DNA of 52,500 nucleotides from Chrysomallon squamiferum (taxonomy: Eukaryota; Mollusca; Gastropoda; Neomphalida; Peltospiridae). The notes beneath the pieces are model-generated. The model was not told the origin of the DNA. It saw nothing but the letters and a program-made list of their open reading frames with translations, and ran no database searches. Shown here one piece after another: positions 1-45,055 of this stretch; position 1 is the stretch's first letter; each line of letters begins with the position of its first letter. The DNA is taken from the NCBI GenBank assembly GCA_012295275.1, contig CM022679.1, forward strand, positions 5,155,157 to 5,207,656, given 5' to 3'. The position numbers and the translations under genes were made by a program.

Positions 1-600
1 TCTGTTACACTAAAACTTACAAAGCTTTATAAAAATAGTAACTCATAATTATACAGTAACATAAATGGTTACGATAGTGTATACACATTTTAAAAATGTC
101 AGTGACTACCATATTATGTCACATTATGACATTTCTGTGTAATGTTTAAAAATATAAATTATTATGAAAAGTTGATATCATTGAAAATGGTTATAAAGCT
201 TTACAAAACAATAATTTGAATGGCTGCAATTGTATACACGATTAAACAATAATGTGAATAATCATTATTTTGTATAAAACAATAATACGAACGGTTGTAA
301 TTGTATACAGTTGTTTAATAATATGAATGGTTGCGATATTGTATAAAAGAATAAAACTAATGCTTTCAACTGTATACAGTAAAAGTACGAATGGGTTACG
401 ATACAGCATAAAAAAGTAACGTGGTTACTATTGTAATTGTAATGTAATACTATGAATGGTTACGACATTGTGAAAAATAATACGAATGGATGATGCTATT
501 GTGCTCGACATTGTACAATGGCTTTATGATTGGTAGTAATTGTACACAAAGTTATAAGATGATGTACAAAAGATTATGAAATGATAATGTGAATAGTAAT
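1..600. repeat. Degenerate ~33-bp minisatellite
   Basis: The core GAATGGTTACGATTGTATA or a variant recurs near 65, 187, 218, 256, 289, 325, 361, 389, 421, 454 and 484, with spacings of roughly 28-38 bp. Linkers rich in AAACAATAATA join the units. The array may begin before the window. Confidence 0.6.
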
Positions 601-699
601 AGTGTTAAATGAAGATGCTACGTTGTATTTGCATACATAGATATGAAATAAAATTATGAATGCTTATAATAATGTAAATGATGTGTTACGAGAACTTTA

Positions 700-1764
700 G
701 TATCTGTATCTGTTTGACGTTATGACATATATGTAATCCTAATATATTTTTACAAACTGTAATATTAAAATGGTACTTCTAATAAATATTTGTATCTACA
801 ACTCAATAATTCAAACCTATATATTTGTTTCTATATACCGATATGTTTATCTATTTGTTTATCTATCTTTCTGTCCATCTGTCTGTCTCATTGTCTGTCT
901 GTCTGTCTGTCTCTCTCTTTCTCTCCCTCTCCCTCTCCCTCCCTCCCTCCCTCCCTCCTCCCCCCTCCCTCCCTCTCCTCCTCCTCTCTCTCCTCTCTCC
1001 TCTCTCTCTCTCCTCTCTCCTCCCCCTCTCTCCCTCCCTCTCTTTCTCTGTCTGTCTGTCTGTCTGTCTGTCTACCTACCTGGATATATATCTTTCTAAA
1101 ACTAATTCTAGACACAAAATGAAAATTGCGATTTCGGCAATATCCTTTCTGTTGACCTACATCTCTCCAGTTTACCCCCTTTTTTTTAAAAATATACATT
1201 ACAAAATAATTTCTCAAAATAAACGACACTAAATGTCATTCCAATGAATACCGCGCGTGTTGTATGTTCACTAGCGTCATGCGTTGTTTGGTTGCGTGTC
1301 TACGTGAAGGAAAACGTGCGCATTAATTAACCCATATGACAGTCGGTGAACATCTGATGTCTCGTCTTGGAAACTGCTAATAAAATCTAATAATGTGTTA
1401 ATTACGTGATGTTGGGATGCTGTTTACAAGACAGTGGTAATGACCGAAATAAAACTAACGTTGGCTCGCTAACTTTTCCACCTACACGTATATAGGTAGA
1501 CCCACACCAGTCGTTTGAAATAACTCCGATACCAGTATATATATAAATATATATATATACAAATGTACATATATACACACATACATACATACACACACAC
1601 ATACATACATACATACATATACACGTACATACATAATACACGTACATACATATACACGTACATACATCATTCACACATACGTATATACATACATACGCAC
1701 GTACACATATGAATATACATACATTACTATGTGCAATCAATGCTTATTTTGAATGTGTGTTGGT

Positions 1765-1803
<39 letters not shown>

Positions 1804-2764
1804 GTACATACATATTCTCATGAAATCAGGAGTATTAAATTGTACTAAATTTTAGGAGCACGATTTCGGAACAGCCAAGAAGAAGTCTGATAAAGGACGA
1901 CAAAGGAGAATGTAACTGAAGAATGATCAGTTTATATAACGTTCAGTTCCATTACAGTTTGTAAGACCATTAAATGGGAATTTTCTGACACGCAAAGAAA
2001 ACGTTAATACGCTTTGTGCCAGTAAAAGAGAAAAATGACTTACAGATAAACCAAATTACCACGGCCATAAAGAAATTGCGTTCGCCGTCTTATTATGTAT
2101 GATATCTTAGAAATAAGACGTAGTTTTATGCGGAAAGTTCAAGACAGAAAGCAAAACTCAATACCATAACAGTAATGGTTTTAAATGATTATTATTATTT
2201 TTGTGTTTACTGCATAATTTGGTAATTAATGGGTACCGTGCAGCATAATTCTGACATGTTTTTTGTACTGACTGGCACCCTGTAATTATAGACTGGTGTG
2301 GTTTCCTGCAGAGAACTAATTTTGGTGACGTAATACACGTGGTCGTTTTCGTAACTTTCTCAGACTCTGACTGACAGTTACAAGCAGTGAAATTGTTACA
2401 GAAAAACACTTGGATGGACCCTAATGAATCTCTCTATCTGTCTGTCTGTCTGTCGGACTATCTATCTATATATGTCTATGTGTTTGTGTATATGTGCATG
2501 TGTACGTGTGTATGCGTGGGTGTATATATATATATATATATATATATGGCAGGGATATCAGGGGCTCGCACGCATTCGAAGCATTCGTCTTGGATGTGTA
2601 AATACCAATGCATCTGCTGCATTCGAGATTTAAAACAATTTCGTTAGGTGGGGCAACTGTGTCCTGAACCCTTCTGCAACTGTGTCGACAATGCACCATC
2701 CCATATAAATGTCAGCGAACAAGCCTGCTATGTCTCTGTATATGTATGTATGTATGTATGTATG

Positions 2765-2796
<32 letters not shown>

Positions 2797-3772
2797 TGTA
2801 TGTATGTATGTATGTATGTGTGTATGTATGTATGTAAGCTAGTTTCAGGTTGATCAAAACGCGAGGTAAACATAATCGCTGGTTTTCCCTGTTGGTGCCC
2901 GCCACGTAAGGGAAAGATAATTCGCCTAACTTGTGTACTGCCGTATTGCGTGCAGACTGCAAAAGTCATCAGTTGTGTGTAAGTTAAAAATTGTCGATAA
3001 CAGTTTTCTCTCGTGACAAATGGACGTCAGGAACACATGCAAATATCACCTGGGTATGTTTTTAACGGCTGAAAATTAAATTGTGCGTCTGATAGTCAAG
3101 GATGATATAAAAATATTGTGACATTGAGAAAAGTGTTTTATATACCAGTGTGTTTTGCTCATATTAAAAACACGTTTCTAAGACATGCCTCTAAAAAAAA
3201 AAGAGAACAAAAACAAAGGTATGTCGGTGTGTGTGTTTGTGTGTCTGTATATATGTGTGCGCGTATCTGTGTGTATCAGTATATGTTTGTAAGTAAGTAT
3301 GTAAGTAAGTAAGTAAGGATAAATGTATTAATATATGTATATATTCATACACAAACCTAAAGTTTAATAGAGTAAGCATTTTATAATTATTCTCATAAAC
3401 GTATTTTTATTACCATTAGCATTCGATTAATCAATAATATTTATATCAGTTTAATTTGTTTATTACTGTCATTAGCATTCATCATTTAAAAAATACAGCT
3501 GGAGCAATAAATCATATTAGTAGATAAAAAAAATCTCATAATAGACAATGAATATTTTTATAGTAATTTTAATAATGCCAGTAATAATACTTAATAGCGA
3601 TGCTGTTAAAATCTTGATCGAAAACATCAGTTATGACCATTGTTTTTTAATTTGATATATCACATTTCCTATTATTTTATAAACAAAATAAATAAATTTA
3701 TTATTACATATATATGAAACTAGTTTCCCATCTGAATCCTCATAATTAAAAATAAAATGCAGTTTTGTTGTC

Positions 3773-3807
<35 letters not shown>

Positions 3808-5600
3808 GACACACACACAGACACACACAGACACACGCACACACACAAATGTGAAACTGAGTTAATCCTACGGATAGATAAAAAAGAAAATATATTTTTT
3901 TTAATTAAGGTCCCACTGAACAAATATATACTATACTATTATATCGTTTATCAATAGAGATCACACAGATACTAAAATAGGTAACCTCTATAATTAATAA
4001 TAGTGGTTAACTCTCTCTTTTTCCTCCTTTTTTTTCGCAAACAGAAAAAAGTACACATAACCATTTTAAAAACATTTATATACACGCACATAAATCGGTA
4101 GAGGAGCACACGCTGGAACGAGAAATACCTTCAATGCGCGTTGACGAAGGTTTGATCTCTAATCTTTCTGAGCACGTTCCTGCGTCTAACCAGTCAGCCA
4201 CATTTTGTCTCCAGAACGAGAAAGGAGCAAATGTAATAAAACTCTAACATTCCTTAACTCATCAAAAAAACCCAACTGCTAAACGTTTACAAATTTGAGT
4301 TATTCCATTCACAATTCTAAAAAGTCTTGTTCGTTATATTATTATTACCGCTTGCATCGGTCACAAAACTAAGTTAAGCCTTGGTGACTTAAAAAGCCGC
4401 ATGATTTAAAAAAAAAAAAAACTTAATGGTTACATGGTTACCGTCTGCTACCACTGCGTCCACTGTTTTTACAGAGACGCGTTACACGTCGTTTCTTCAA
4501 TATTAAAACGATCGGTTCTTTCTGAGATAGATTTAGGAAGACAGAAGACGTGCTTCTGCATGACACGGAGAGAAATACGTTTACAGGCGAGAATTTTTAT
4601 TTGACTGAAACTCTCTCCACAGGCAGATCTGTCAACATTTTGACAACTTGATGTAATTGAAACATCTTGTCTCACTTTAAAATTAACCTTTCATTTTAGT
4701 AATCCGTATTTTCTTTTTCTTTCTTTACATGCAGGAGCTGACCTCTCAATCTCGAGCGTAATTTGGAGTGACGCAAGATTCGTTCGTTTTATTATGGTGA
4801 TTAGGAACGAATGGATGGGTATTTTTTTAAATATGTTTTTAACACATGTTAATATGTTAGTATTAACTTTATAAGGTTTCAGTCATTTTTTTGGATTTCA
4901 GTTTTCTTTAATGACGATAATAACATAGAAAAGCTCCTGCAATTGTTTTATTTTTCATGACAAATTAATGTGTTAAAACAGCACGTACCATGGCTTTTTA
5001 CACGTCAATCAAAAGGGAACTGGTTATAACGGGAAATAAAAGCTCCCAGTAGCATAGATCCGGCGACCAACTAATACACTATATTTCTTTAACTCGCTAT
5101 CCGCTTAATTATTGATTAATTATTTTAATTGTTAAAAGATATATTTGTATAAACAAATAATTAATAAACAAAAACAAAACAAATAAATGAATAAAAATAA
5201 ATAAAAAATACAAGTAAGAAAGATTAAAAGAAATCTATGAAGAGAATAAATAAATTCCTTAATAATATAATATAATATAATATAATATAATATAATATAA
5301 TGTATATTAAGAAGAAAGAAATTACTCAAAACGGAAAGACAAAATAATTATCGTAGGGCAAAAAATAACAACATAGCAAACAAAGATAAAAAATCCCATT
5401 AAATTAGAATTTAAAAAAATTTAAAATAAACAAGTAGCAAAATGGATAAAAAAATGAAACAAAGGAAAAGAGAAAAGAAAAGAAAAATAAATTAAATTAA
5501 AAAAAAAGAACCAAAAAAATTCGTTCTAGTGCAAAAAATTTCTGTGAGGGAAAAAATCGTAACAAAGAAGGAAATGACAGAAACAAATTAAATAAATCAC
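700..5600. other. Intergenic DNA with simple repeats, no gene seen
   Basis: AT-rich sequence with no convincing exon. It contains pyrimidine repeats (870-1077), CATA/CA repeats (1555-1700, 1769-1800), TA and TATG repeats (2524-2548, 2741-2835), GT/CA repeats (3220-3330, 3779-3847), a TATAA pentamer run (5258-5302) and the SINE. The stretches between these show no recognisable motif. Open frames here are encoded by the repeats. Confidence 0.6.
4090..4205 (-). mobile_element. tRNA-derived SINE, truncated, molluscan type
   Basis: Read on the minus strand, TGGCTGACTGG (4190-4200) matches an RNA polymerase III A box and GATCAAACC (4149-4157) a B box 42 bp later, the spacing of a tRNA. Next comes ATTTCTCGTTCCAGC (4112-4126) and GTGCTCC, which I recognise from memory as the central domain of SINEs common in gastropods and bivalves. 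The 3' half and tail are missing or unrecognisable. It is diverged, so an old insertion. Confidence 0.6.
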
Positions 5601-5712
5601 CAGCTAAGACACAAAAAATATAAAGATTTAGTAAAAAAACAAAAACAACCCCAAAAACTGTTATGCTGTAAAAGAATGGTGAATGTTAATGCATATAAAG
5701 AGAAATAAATAA

Positions 5713-5763
<51 letters not shown>

Positions 5764-5849
5764 AAAATAATAATAATAATAATAAATAATAATAATAAAA
5801 TAATAAAATAATAATAATTAAAAAAAAAAAAATTAAAACATAAAAAAAG

Positions 5850-5892
<43 letters not shown>
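5600..5892. repeat. A-rich tract: AAAT, AAT and poly(A)
   Basis: A long (AAAT)n run (5705-5764) is followed by AAT units and then ~43 nearly uninterrupted A residues up to 5892. This sits about 280 bp before the GPCR start codon. It could be the tail of a decayed retroposon on the plus strand, but no body was recognised. Confidence 0.6.
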
Positions 5893-5894
<2 letters not shown>

Positions 5895-6061
5895 ATTACA
5901 GTACAAAAAGTTTACCGCGACAGCTTCAAAGAACAGTTGAGACCTCAATGATGTAAAGGTCTGTGGACACGCCCATCTTTTATTCACCCCTCCTCTACTT
6001 GTCGTCTTTCGCGAAGCCTGAATCGACGCGAACTGCGATAGCTCTACTAGCCACATTTTAT

Positions 6062-6168
6062 AAATATCGATCTTTTCTTTCTTTTCTTTCTTTCTTCCTT
6101 TTTTTTTTTTTTTTTTCTCTTTTCCCGCTGATCACATCGGACCACTTAATCAGCAAGCCCATATCGAT
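6062..6168 (+). promoter_or_regulatory. Pyrimidine tract and possible 3' splice site in the GPCR 5' leader
   Basis: A ~55-bp T/C tract (6062-6120) is followed, with one more short pyrimidine run, by CAG at 6151-6153, 15 bp before the GPCR start codon. That arrangement would suit a 3' splice site joining an upstream non-coding exon to the coding exon. It could also be only a simple repeat. No TATA box or initiator is obvious nearby. Confidence 0.3.
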
Positions 6169-29042
<22,874 letters not shown>

Positions 29043-29695
29043 AACGATTGACAACGACAAAGCGGAGAAAATACCTTTAACTGTTTCATTGTAAATATTA
29101 CGTGTTGTAGAATAACTCAATCCGGTGTACTTCCAATAAATAAATAAATAAATAAATAAGTAGTTATTGTTTATGTTTAATATAATGTAGATATTTAAGG
29201 TATTGTAGGTTGGAAATTTTACAAATAAAACAGAGGCTGGCCTTAAATGTGATGAATCCTAACATCTTTCGTTGTCGTTTGCTCTCATACAGCTATATCC
29301 CGTTCAAAACAGTGTTTCACAACTGTTATTGATTAATGTCCGTTATGTGCGCTTAGTGGATTATGTGAAAGGCTATGAAAGAAATCATTTCGCTAATGAG
29401 GACATTTTTTTCTTTTCTAATAACAAAGTTTTGCTCCTGTGAACCAGTCAAAAAAAAAACATAATCATTGTTCGTTTATGACTTTGGATAAAACATGTTT
29501 TTTTGTTTGTTTTTTTCTTTACATATAAATTAATTTGAGCAGAGAGAGAGAGAGAGATTGGAAACAACTCTCACCCATCTTTATTACGAAGAGATGAATC
29601 ATTTCTATCCGTCAACAATAATATCAACAGCATGAAGATATTTTACGAGAATTCACGTATTTGTCTATTTCCTTTACCAGGAAGTTCAAATAGAG

Positions 29696-29731
<36 letters not shown>

Positions 29732-31286
29732 TAAATAAAAAATAAATGATGCAAAAGAAAACAGCTATTACTTGTTACTGGCAGATTAAAGCTGTGAATC
29801 ACTATTAGTGCTCAATGTTACTTAGTTAATCCGACATATCAGTTAAAAAAAAAAAAAAAACAAGTAAAAACTGCGAGGATTTGATATTTCGTGTTATTTG
29901 AATGCCATAGATTAATTAATTTAATCAAGTATGACGTGTTTGAAAAAGCAAGCGAAAGAAAAAAAGAAAAAAAGAAGAAAAAAATGCAAATGGAAATGTA
30001 TGAGTTAATGAATGAATATGTAAATAAATGCTACCTGCATTAGCACAGTTTTCCAATGACACCTGTTAAAGCTCCCACAATTTCCACTAGTAATAAAGTA
30101 CCAGTAGCAGCAGCAGCAGTAGTAGTATAAGGAGGAAAAGGATGAATAGTTGTTGTAGCAGCAGTAACAACAATGGTGGTAATGAGGTAGTAGTTATATT
30201 AGAAGTAGTAATAGTATGATAATTATTATTAGTATTATCATTGTGGCTGTAGTTGTCGTGACAGTGATAGCTGTAGAATTAGTAGTCGCAGTAATAGTTG
30301 GTGATAGCAACAGAGTAATAGTTACAATAGTAGTATTCAGTTTTAATTTTTGAAATTTATTCGCATCAATACTTCCCACATAAAAGGACTATTTAGTGAA
30401 AACTGAATGCTATTTCTGATCATTTAATGACCAAACACTTTTATTTCTTATTATCTTTATTTTCTCCTGTTAATATCCAGCCTCATTTAAAACGCCATTC
30501 CAAGTCTGTTTATCTTTGATCTTAAAAAGGGTAATAAAAAGTCATTTGTTTATTTTATTATCCTCGGGTATGTAAAACATTGACAGCCAATGTGCATTAA
30601 GCTTAAAGCTCCGAAGTTCGTCAGACTGCATTTTGAATACGCATTAAAATAGTAAATACGAAATAATATAAAGTTACGATCGTTTCACGTTCATCATGAT
30701 GGTTTAAGAAAATTTAGCCCATTGAAGTCTTTTTCGCTTTTGAAATAATAATTTACATTTATTTCCCGTGCATACTAAAAGTGAAATAATTAAACTACAT
30801 GGGTAAAATATTAATAAAACAAGAATGTCTGACCTTTTTTACTTTTTCAAGATGAAGACGATTATTTTCTGTTAAACGCAATGTTAGTACGACAGTTAAA
30901 ATAAATAAAATGGATGGAGTCTAAAGATAACAAAACTTTCTTTTGATGAAAAAACATTCTGACTTGGTAAGAAGTTAAAACGTCATCATATTAAGTTTAA
31001 TATTAAACCGATCCGCATGAAGAGCTCGAAAAAACAAATTCTCAGTACCAGGAATGATGATATTAACAATGATGATGATATTAACGGTAATGATGATATT
31101 AAAATGAAATCCCTTCAAAAACCCGTCCATGTTAATATAATTATGCCTCTCCTTGGTAAGCTTCTTTGTGTTAAATACAGCTAGTATCACTAATGGTGTA
31201 GAAGTGTTAGCTGTATTAAATAAAGTATCTCTGTAAATGAAGTAGTAGCAGTTTTAGCAGCAGCAGCAGCAGCAGCAGTAACAGTT

Positions 31287-31320
<34 letters not shown>

Positions 31321-31474
31321 CAGCAGCACAAAAATAATAGAAGTAGCATGACAATCAACACCGCCATTAAACTGGTGACGTCATTTCGTAAGCATGTGAC
31401 TTATTATCTATGGAGTTCTATTTTTATTTTATTTTTAAAATTTTATTAATTTGTTGATGTTATTGTTGTTGTTG

Positions 31475-31524
<50 letters not shown>

Positions 31525-32134
31525 TTTATCTATTGATGTTGTTTGAAAAAACCCGTAGGAAGTAAGTAATCTGTTTATGAATTTATGATTCAATCAGTGC
31601 ACGTGAAAGGGCGGATCCAAATTACTATAACATTGCTAAAGCAGACGACACTTGCAGACGCTCTCGACTATAAAGTTTACTGGGTTTGCACCATTTGTTA
31701 TTTTTAGGTTTTCATCTGTCCTTTTCTGGAAAGCCATTTAGTCCGTTATTTAAAAGACTAAAACGTTTGACAAAATGGCCGTCTGGTTTGAAAGAAAAGC
31801 TAATATTTGATGTGGTAAAACACGCGACGAAAATTCCTTTGATGTTTGCAATATTGAACAAAACTGTCTTTTTACTCGAGATACTTTTTTTTTTCTTCCA
31901 TTCAGTTCCTATGGTTTTTCGTACTGAGAATATTAATGATTATAATGCTTTTCAATAAGACGTTATTTTGAAGTCGATATTGCGATTTTTTATTTATTTA
32001 TTTTTGTTTTAATTGAACTTCATTTTTCTTTTCTTTTATAATATTTCTTTTTGCTATTATCTGTTTTATTTAAATTTTAATTTTATTTTTATTCTCCTGT
32101 TACTTTATTATTATTATTATTACTATTATTCAGA
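29043..32134. other. Intergenic DNA between the GPCR and the chitinase cluster
   Basis: No gene recognised. It holds poly(A) tracts (29697-29729, 29845-29860), TAG/CAG-type trinucleotide repeats (30100-30330, 31250-31330) and a TTA run (31478-31525). The open frame at 31686-31958 lacks recognisable features. Confidence 0.6.
29135..29140 (+). terminator. Candidate polyadenylation signal of the GPCR gene
   Basis: AATAAA lies 93 bp after the GPCR stop codon and opens a short run of AAAT repeats. It is the first such hexamer in the 3' flank. A second one near 29223 is an alternative. The position is reasonable, but the hexamer is also part of a simple repeat, so it may be fortuitous. Confidence 0.4.
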
Positions 32135-32335
32135 TGTATGTATATATTCATTAATTTAATTTAATTTTGATTAGCCATTCCAAAGATTTCTTTGAATCAC
32201 AGTGCTCTGAACCAAATTAGATGTACGGAAACAGTTTGGGATTAAGTATGGAAGTCCATTAGGGACACTACGTGGTAACAAACATGGCTTAGTGTCAGTG
32301 ATATCGGTCTACAATGTCAGAATGTCAAGTCATTT
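32135..32335 (+). repeat. Third, partial copy of the foldback element interior upstream of chitinase A
   Basis: This stretch shares ATTCAGATGTAT, TTTTGATTAGCCATTCCAA, ACGGAAACAG-TTGGG, TATGGAAGTCCATTAGGG and AATGTCAAG with the middle of the elements at 39509 and 46584, but it lacks their terminal repeats and has a short insertion. It ends directly next to the conserved 5' flank of gene A and is absent upstream of gene B. Confidence 0.5.
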
Positions 32336-32365
32336 TTATCTTTCTTTTTGTCCTCTTTTCTTGAC

Positions 32366-32501
32366 AAAGCCATATTGCATTTTCACACAGTCAGTATCAA
32401 ACAATATCTAGATGTAATCTTTGGAAAGAAAAGCCAGCCATCTGTCTGTTTAAAAGAAAATTGCTCTGTTCATTTGTGTTTTAGTGTTTCTTACTGGAAA
32501 A
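32366..32501 (+). promoter_or_regulatory. Conserved 5' flank / 5' UTR of chitinase A
   Basis: The ~136 bp before the start codon are nearly identical to 45056-45195 upstream of gene B, far more so than most of the introns. This is probably the 5' UTR plus proximal promoter. No TATA box is evident. The start context is GGAAAAATG with A at -3. Homology ends upstream near a T-rich run, where gene A carries a fragment of the dispersed repeat described at 32135. Confidence 0.5.
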
Positions 32502-37386
<4,885 letters not shown>

Positions 37387-37751
37387 CATGTCTTTAACGA
37401 CTTCACAGCAACTTGACATTGTCAACAACAACAACAATAATATTAATACAATTTATAATAATAATAATAACAATAATAATAACGTGACAGTAACAATAAT
37501 AATAATGGTTCGTATGTGTGCGTATGACTGTATATTATATTTGTTTATTTTCTTACCATTATTGTTACTATTACAATTACTGCTGTGATTATTACTATCA
37601 CTGCTATTCTACAATTACTGCTGCTACCTCATCCCAGCTTCTATTACTATTTTATTTTACTATTAATTAATTAATGCATTTTTTATTTTACATAAAGAGA
37701 AATAATTACAATAGACAGTTCCTGTTGCAGAAAGAGTCAAAAAGAACTGTA

Positions 37752-37757
37752 AATAAA
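37752..37757 (+). terminator. Candidate polyadenylation signal of chitinase A
   Basis: AATAAA occurs 366 bp after the stop codon of gene A. Another copy lies near 37943. Either could serve, and both sit in AT-rich DNA where the hexamer is frequent by chance. Confidence 0.25.
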
Positions 37758-38140
37758 TAAAAAATTACTAATTAAAAGTCCACTCCCCCCATTCCCCAGT
37801 AATATAGATAATAGATTTGTCCCTGATAATCGTTATCATTTAATGCGCTCTTATTTCTTTTAGCAGGTAGTTATTCAGTAAAGATCAAAGAAATTATTGT
37901 CTGTTTAATATTTTCTGAAAACAAAGAAGCACTGCAATTCAAATAAAAATGTTTGTTTTTCTTTCTTCTTTGTCTTCTAACTTTTGTCTCCATAAAGTGA
38001 AAATATTTTTCTTGCACCGAATGATACGGGAAATAACCAAATGTTACTTTGATGTTAAGTAGTTATATCTGAAGTGTACATATGGCTTGACTCGAATAAT
38101 GAAAAAATTATTAATTTGTTTTAATACATATTTAATTATG

Positions 38141-38142
<2 letters not shown>

Positions 38143-38226
<84 letters not shown>
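38143..38226. repeat. (TC)n microsatellite downstream of chitinase A
   Basis: 42 TC units in the A-B intergenic region, followed by pyrimidine-rich sequence to 38690. Confidence 0.95.
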
Positions 38227-38229
<3 letters not shown>

Positions 38230-38989
38230 TATTAGTCTCTTTCTTTATTTGTATATCTCTGTATCTCACTTTTTATGTGTTGTTTGTATGCTTCATTTCC
38301 TTATTTTTTTACTTACATTTCATTTCATTAATCTCTATTTTCCTTCTCTTCCTGTATTTCATCCGTGAATTCTTTTTATATTCATAATTTATTTATTTCT
38401 AATATGCCTTCTTTCTTTCATTTTTAAAAAAAAAAAAAAAAAATTTTTTTTTATGTATTTATTCAGTCTACTCTCTTCATTTTAATTTCTTTGATCCATT
38501 ACATTTATTGTGTCTGTTTTCTTCTAATTTATCTCATTTTTGGTTATCTCCACTTTTTTCTTTCGTTCCTTTTTTTCTCTTTCTTTTTTCTGTTTCTTTC
38601 TTTTGTGTTTCTTTCTTTCTTTCTTGTTATCTTTTTTTCCCCAGCTCTATTAATTTTTCTCTCTTCTTTTTAAAGATATTCATAAGGAAGGATGTACAAT
38701 GCACGCATGCCAAACGAAATTTTCACATATTCACATAAACAGACAAAACCTTCTATTGATTGTACATGGTGCCGTCTTCAACACTCACCAGTAACTAATT
38801 ACATTTCTTAAACACGATTATTTCCCGAGAGTCCGGCCAATGACCACATCAGACAGCAGGGACACGGCTTTGATGATATCTCCGTGTTTCTCACTATCTT
38901 GTTTACACCAGTGGCAGCAACGCGCAGATTACACTCCAAAGATAACGCGATCGAAGCGTAGCATCCGCCAAAACATTGGTGTAAGTCAT

Positions 38990-40070
38990 GTCACGTGATG
39001 CATTGAGGACACGTGACTTTGGCACTGTCTCCGTTAGCCTAATTTCTTTTAATTCTGAATAAAATTAATTTAATAGTTTTAAACGTTGTGGGTAACGGGT
39101 CCTAACTAGCATTTGCTGTTAAGAAGTGACTGCTTCGTAAATTAATATTAATCAGTTACTAAATAGTACATTAATATTAATAAATCACTAAATCGTAAAT
39201 CAAAATTAATAGTAACTAAATCATACATTAATATTAATGACTGATTACAATGTACGTATGAGGACCTGACATCTGTGTCATCTCCATAATCTTCATTATA
39301 TTTATTATGTCAACAATTTGATTGAGGATGGACAACGGGGACGAATCTTGTATTCGCTATTAAGAGGTGACCACCTCGTACATTAACATCAGTCAGATGC
39401 TGGTGTGTAAGAACTGGCACGTGACTCAAATGTCATCTCCATTATCCTCTGTGTGTTTATTATTTAAACTCGACAGGCAACAGGTTCGAAACATGGCATT
39501 AGACATCAGCTGAAAACGTATTATTATATTCTGTGATTGATCAAAACGAAATCATTTAAAATCTTTATTGTCTGTCAAAGTTTTAAAGTCATTCCGTGAT
39601 AAACAGTAATAGCTTTATGTCTCTTGATAATTTTATTAAAACTTTCATTTGCTGTCTCTTTATTTTTATTCTCTGTATTCAGATGTATTTATTTATTTAT
39701 TAATTTAATTAAATTTTGATTTGCCATTCCAACCAGTTCGTTGAATAATAATCGTTTAAACCTATATAGCTGTATGGAAATAGACTGGGTTAAATATGGA
39801 AGTCCAGTAGGGTCACTTCGTGCTGTGAGTGATACCGTGCTACTGTGTCAAAATGTCAAGATTCTAAGTCACGATAATAAAAGTTAAGTCACGATAAAAA
39901 CGATTATAAAACTTTCATCACGAAATGACGTTAAAATTCTTTGGCAGTCAATAAAGATATTAAATTATTTCCTTTGATGAATCACAAATTATAACAAAAT
40001 GTTTTCAGTTATATAAATTGGAAGAAAATAGAAACAATAAACGTAATAAATAATTATTTCCTTTTACCTG
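38990..40070 (+). repeat. Inverted-duplication block, copy 1 (between chitinases A and B)
   Basis: A ~1.1-kb non-coding sequence that recurs in inverse orientation at 46505-47610. Matching landmarks, in order, include ACACGTGACTTTGG, a run of short AATATTAAT-containing repeats (39140-39240), GGACGAATCTTGTATTCGC, the sequence around CAACAGGTTCGAAACATGG, the foldback element, and the edge AATAATTATTTCCTTTT. It lies downstream of gene A in the same relative orientation as copy 2 lies downstream of gene C. Confidence 0.85.
39509..40009 (+). mobile_element. Foldback / MITE-like element in block copy 1
   Basis: The sequence starting GCTGAAAAC at 39509 is repeated inverted up to GTTTTCAGT at 40009. 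The imperfect terminal inverted repeats run about 100 bp and include ATCTTTATTG-CTG-CAAAG and TCATT-CGTGAT. The inner ~250 bp are unique and non-coding. No transposase frame and no certain target-site duplication are visible. Confidence 0.55.
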
Positions 40071-40429
40071 AAAAAAAAAAAAAAAAAAATAAATAAAAAA
40101 AAAAATAAAAAAAAAAAAAAAAAAAATAAAACAAATAAAATTAAATTAAAATTAAATTAAAATTAAATTATTATTATCATTATTAATACTGTCATGTTAT
40201 TAGAAGTTATAGTATTAATCTATTATAATAAACGCAATATTAAAATATTAAATAAATAAATCACAAATTTAAAGATCCATAGGTACAGAGAAGAACCATT
40301 ATTAGCCAATAACGTTATTATTGGTGTCTTTTAATTATTATTATTAGTCAGCAATGAACAAGTTTCTGTGAAGTCGTTAAAGACATGTTAGCCAAAACGT
40401 CGTCGACATGGTGTCTTTAATTTTGTGCA

Positions 40430-45055
<4,626 letters not shown>

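Larger units (their letters stand above)
37387..38989. other. 3' flank of chitinase A
   Basis: The first ~200 bp (shared CATGTCTTTAACGACTTCAC, then AAC/AAT triplets and GGTTCGTATGTGTGCGT) match the 3' flank of gene C. The rest is AT-rich and T-rich. A short GC-richer patch (38820-38975) lies against the duplicated block. Confidence 0.6.

Noticed and set aside
31608-31620. GGGCGGATCCAAA motif resembling a hAT terminal repeat
   Set aside because: No matching inverted end nearby, so a chance match is likely.
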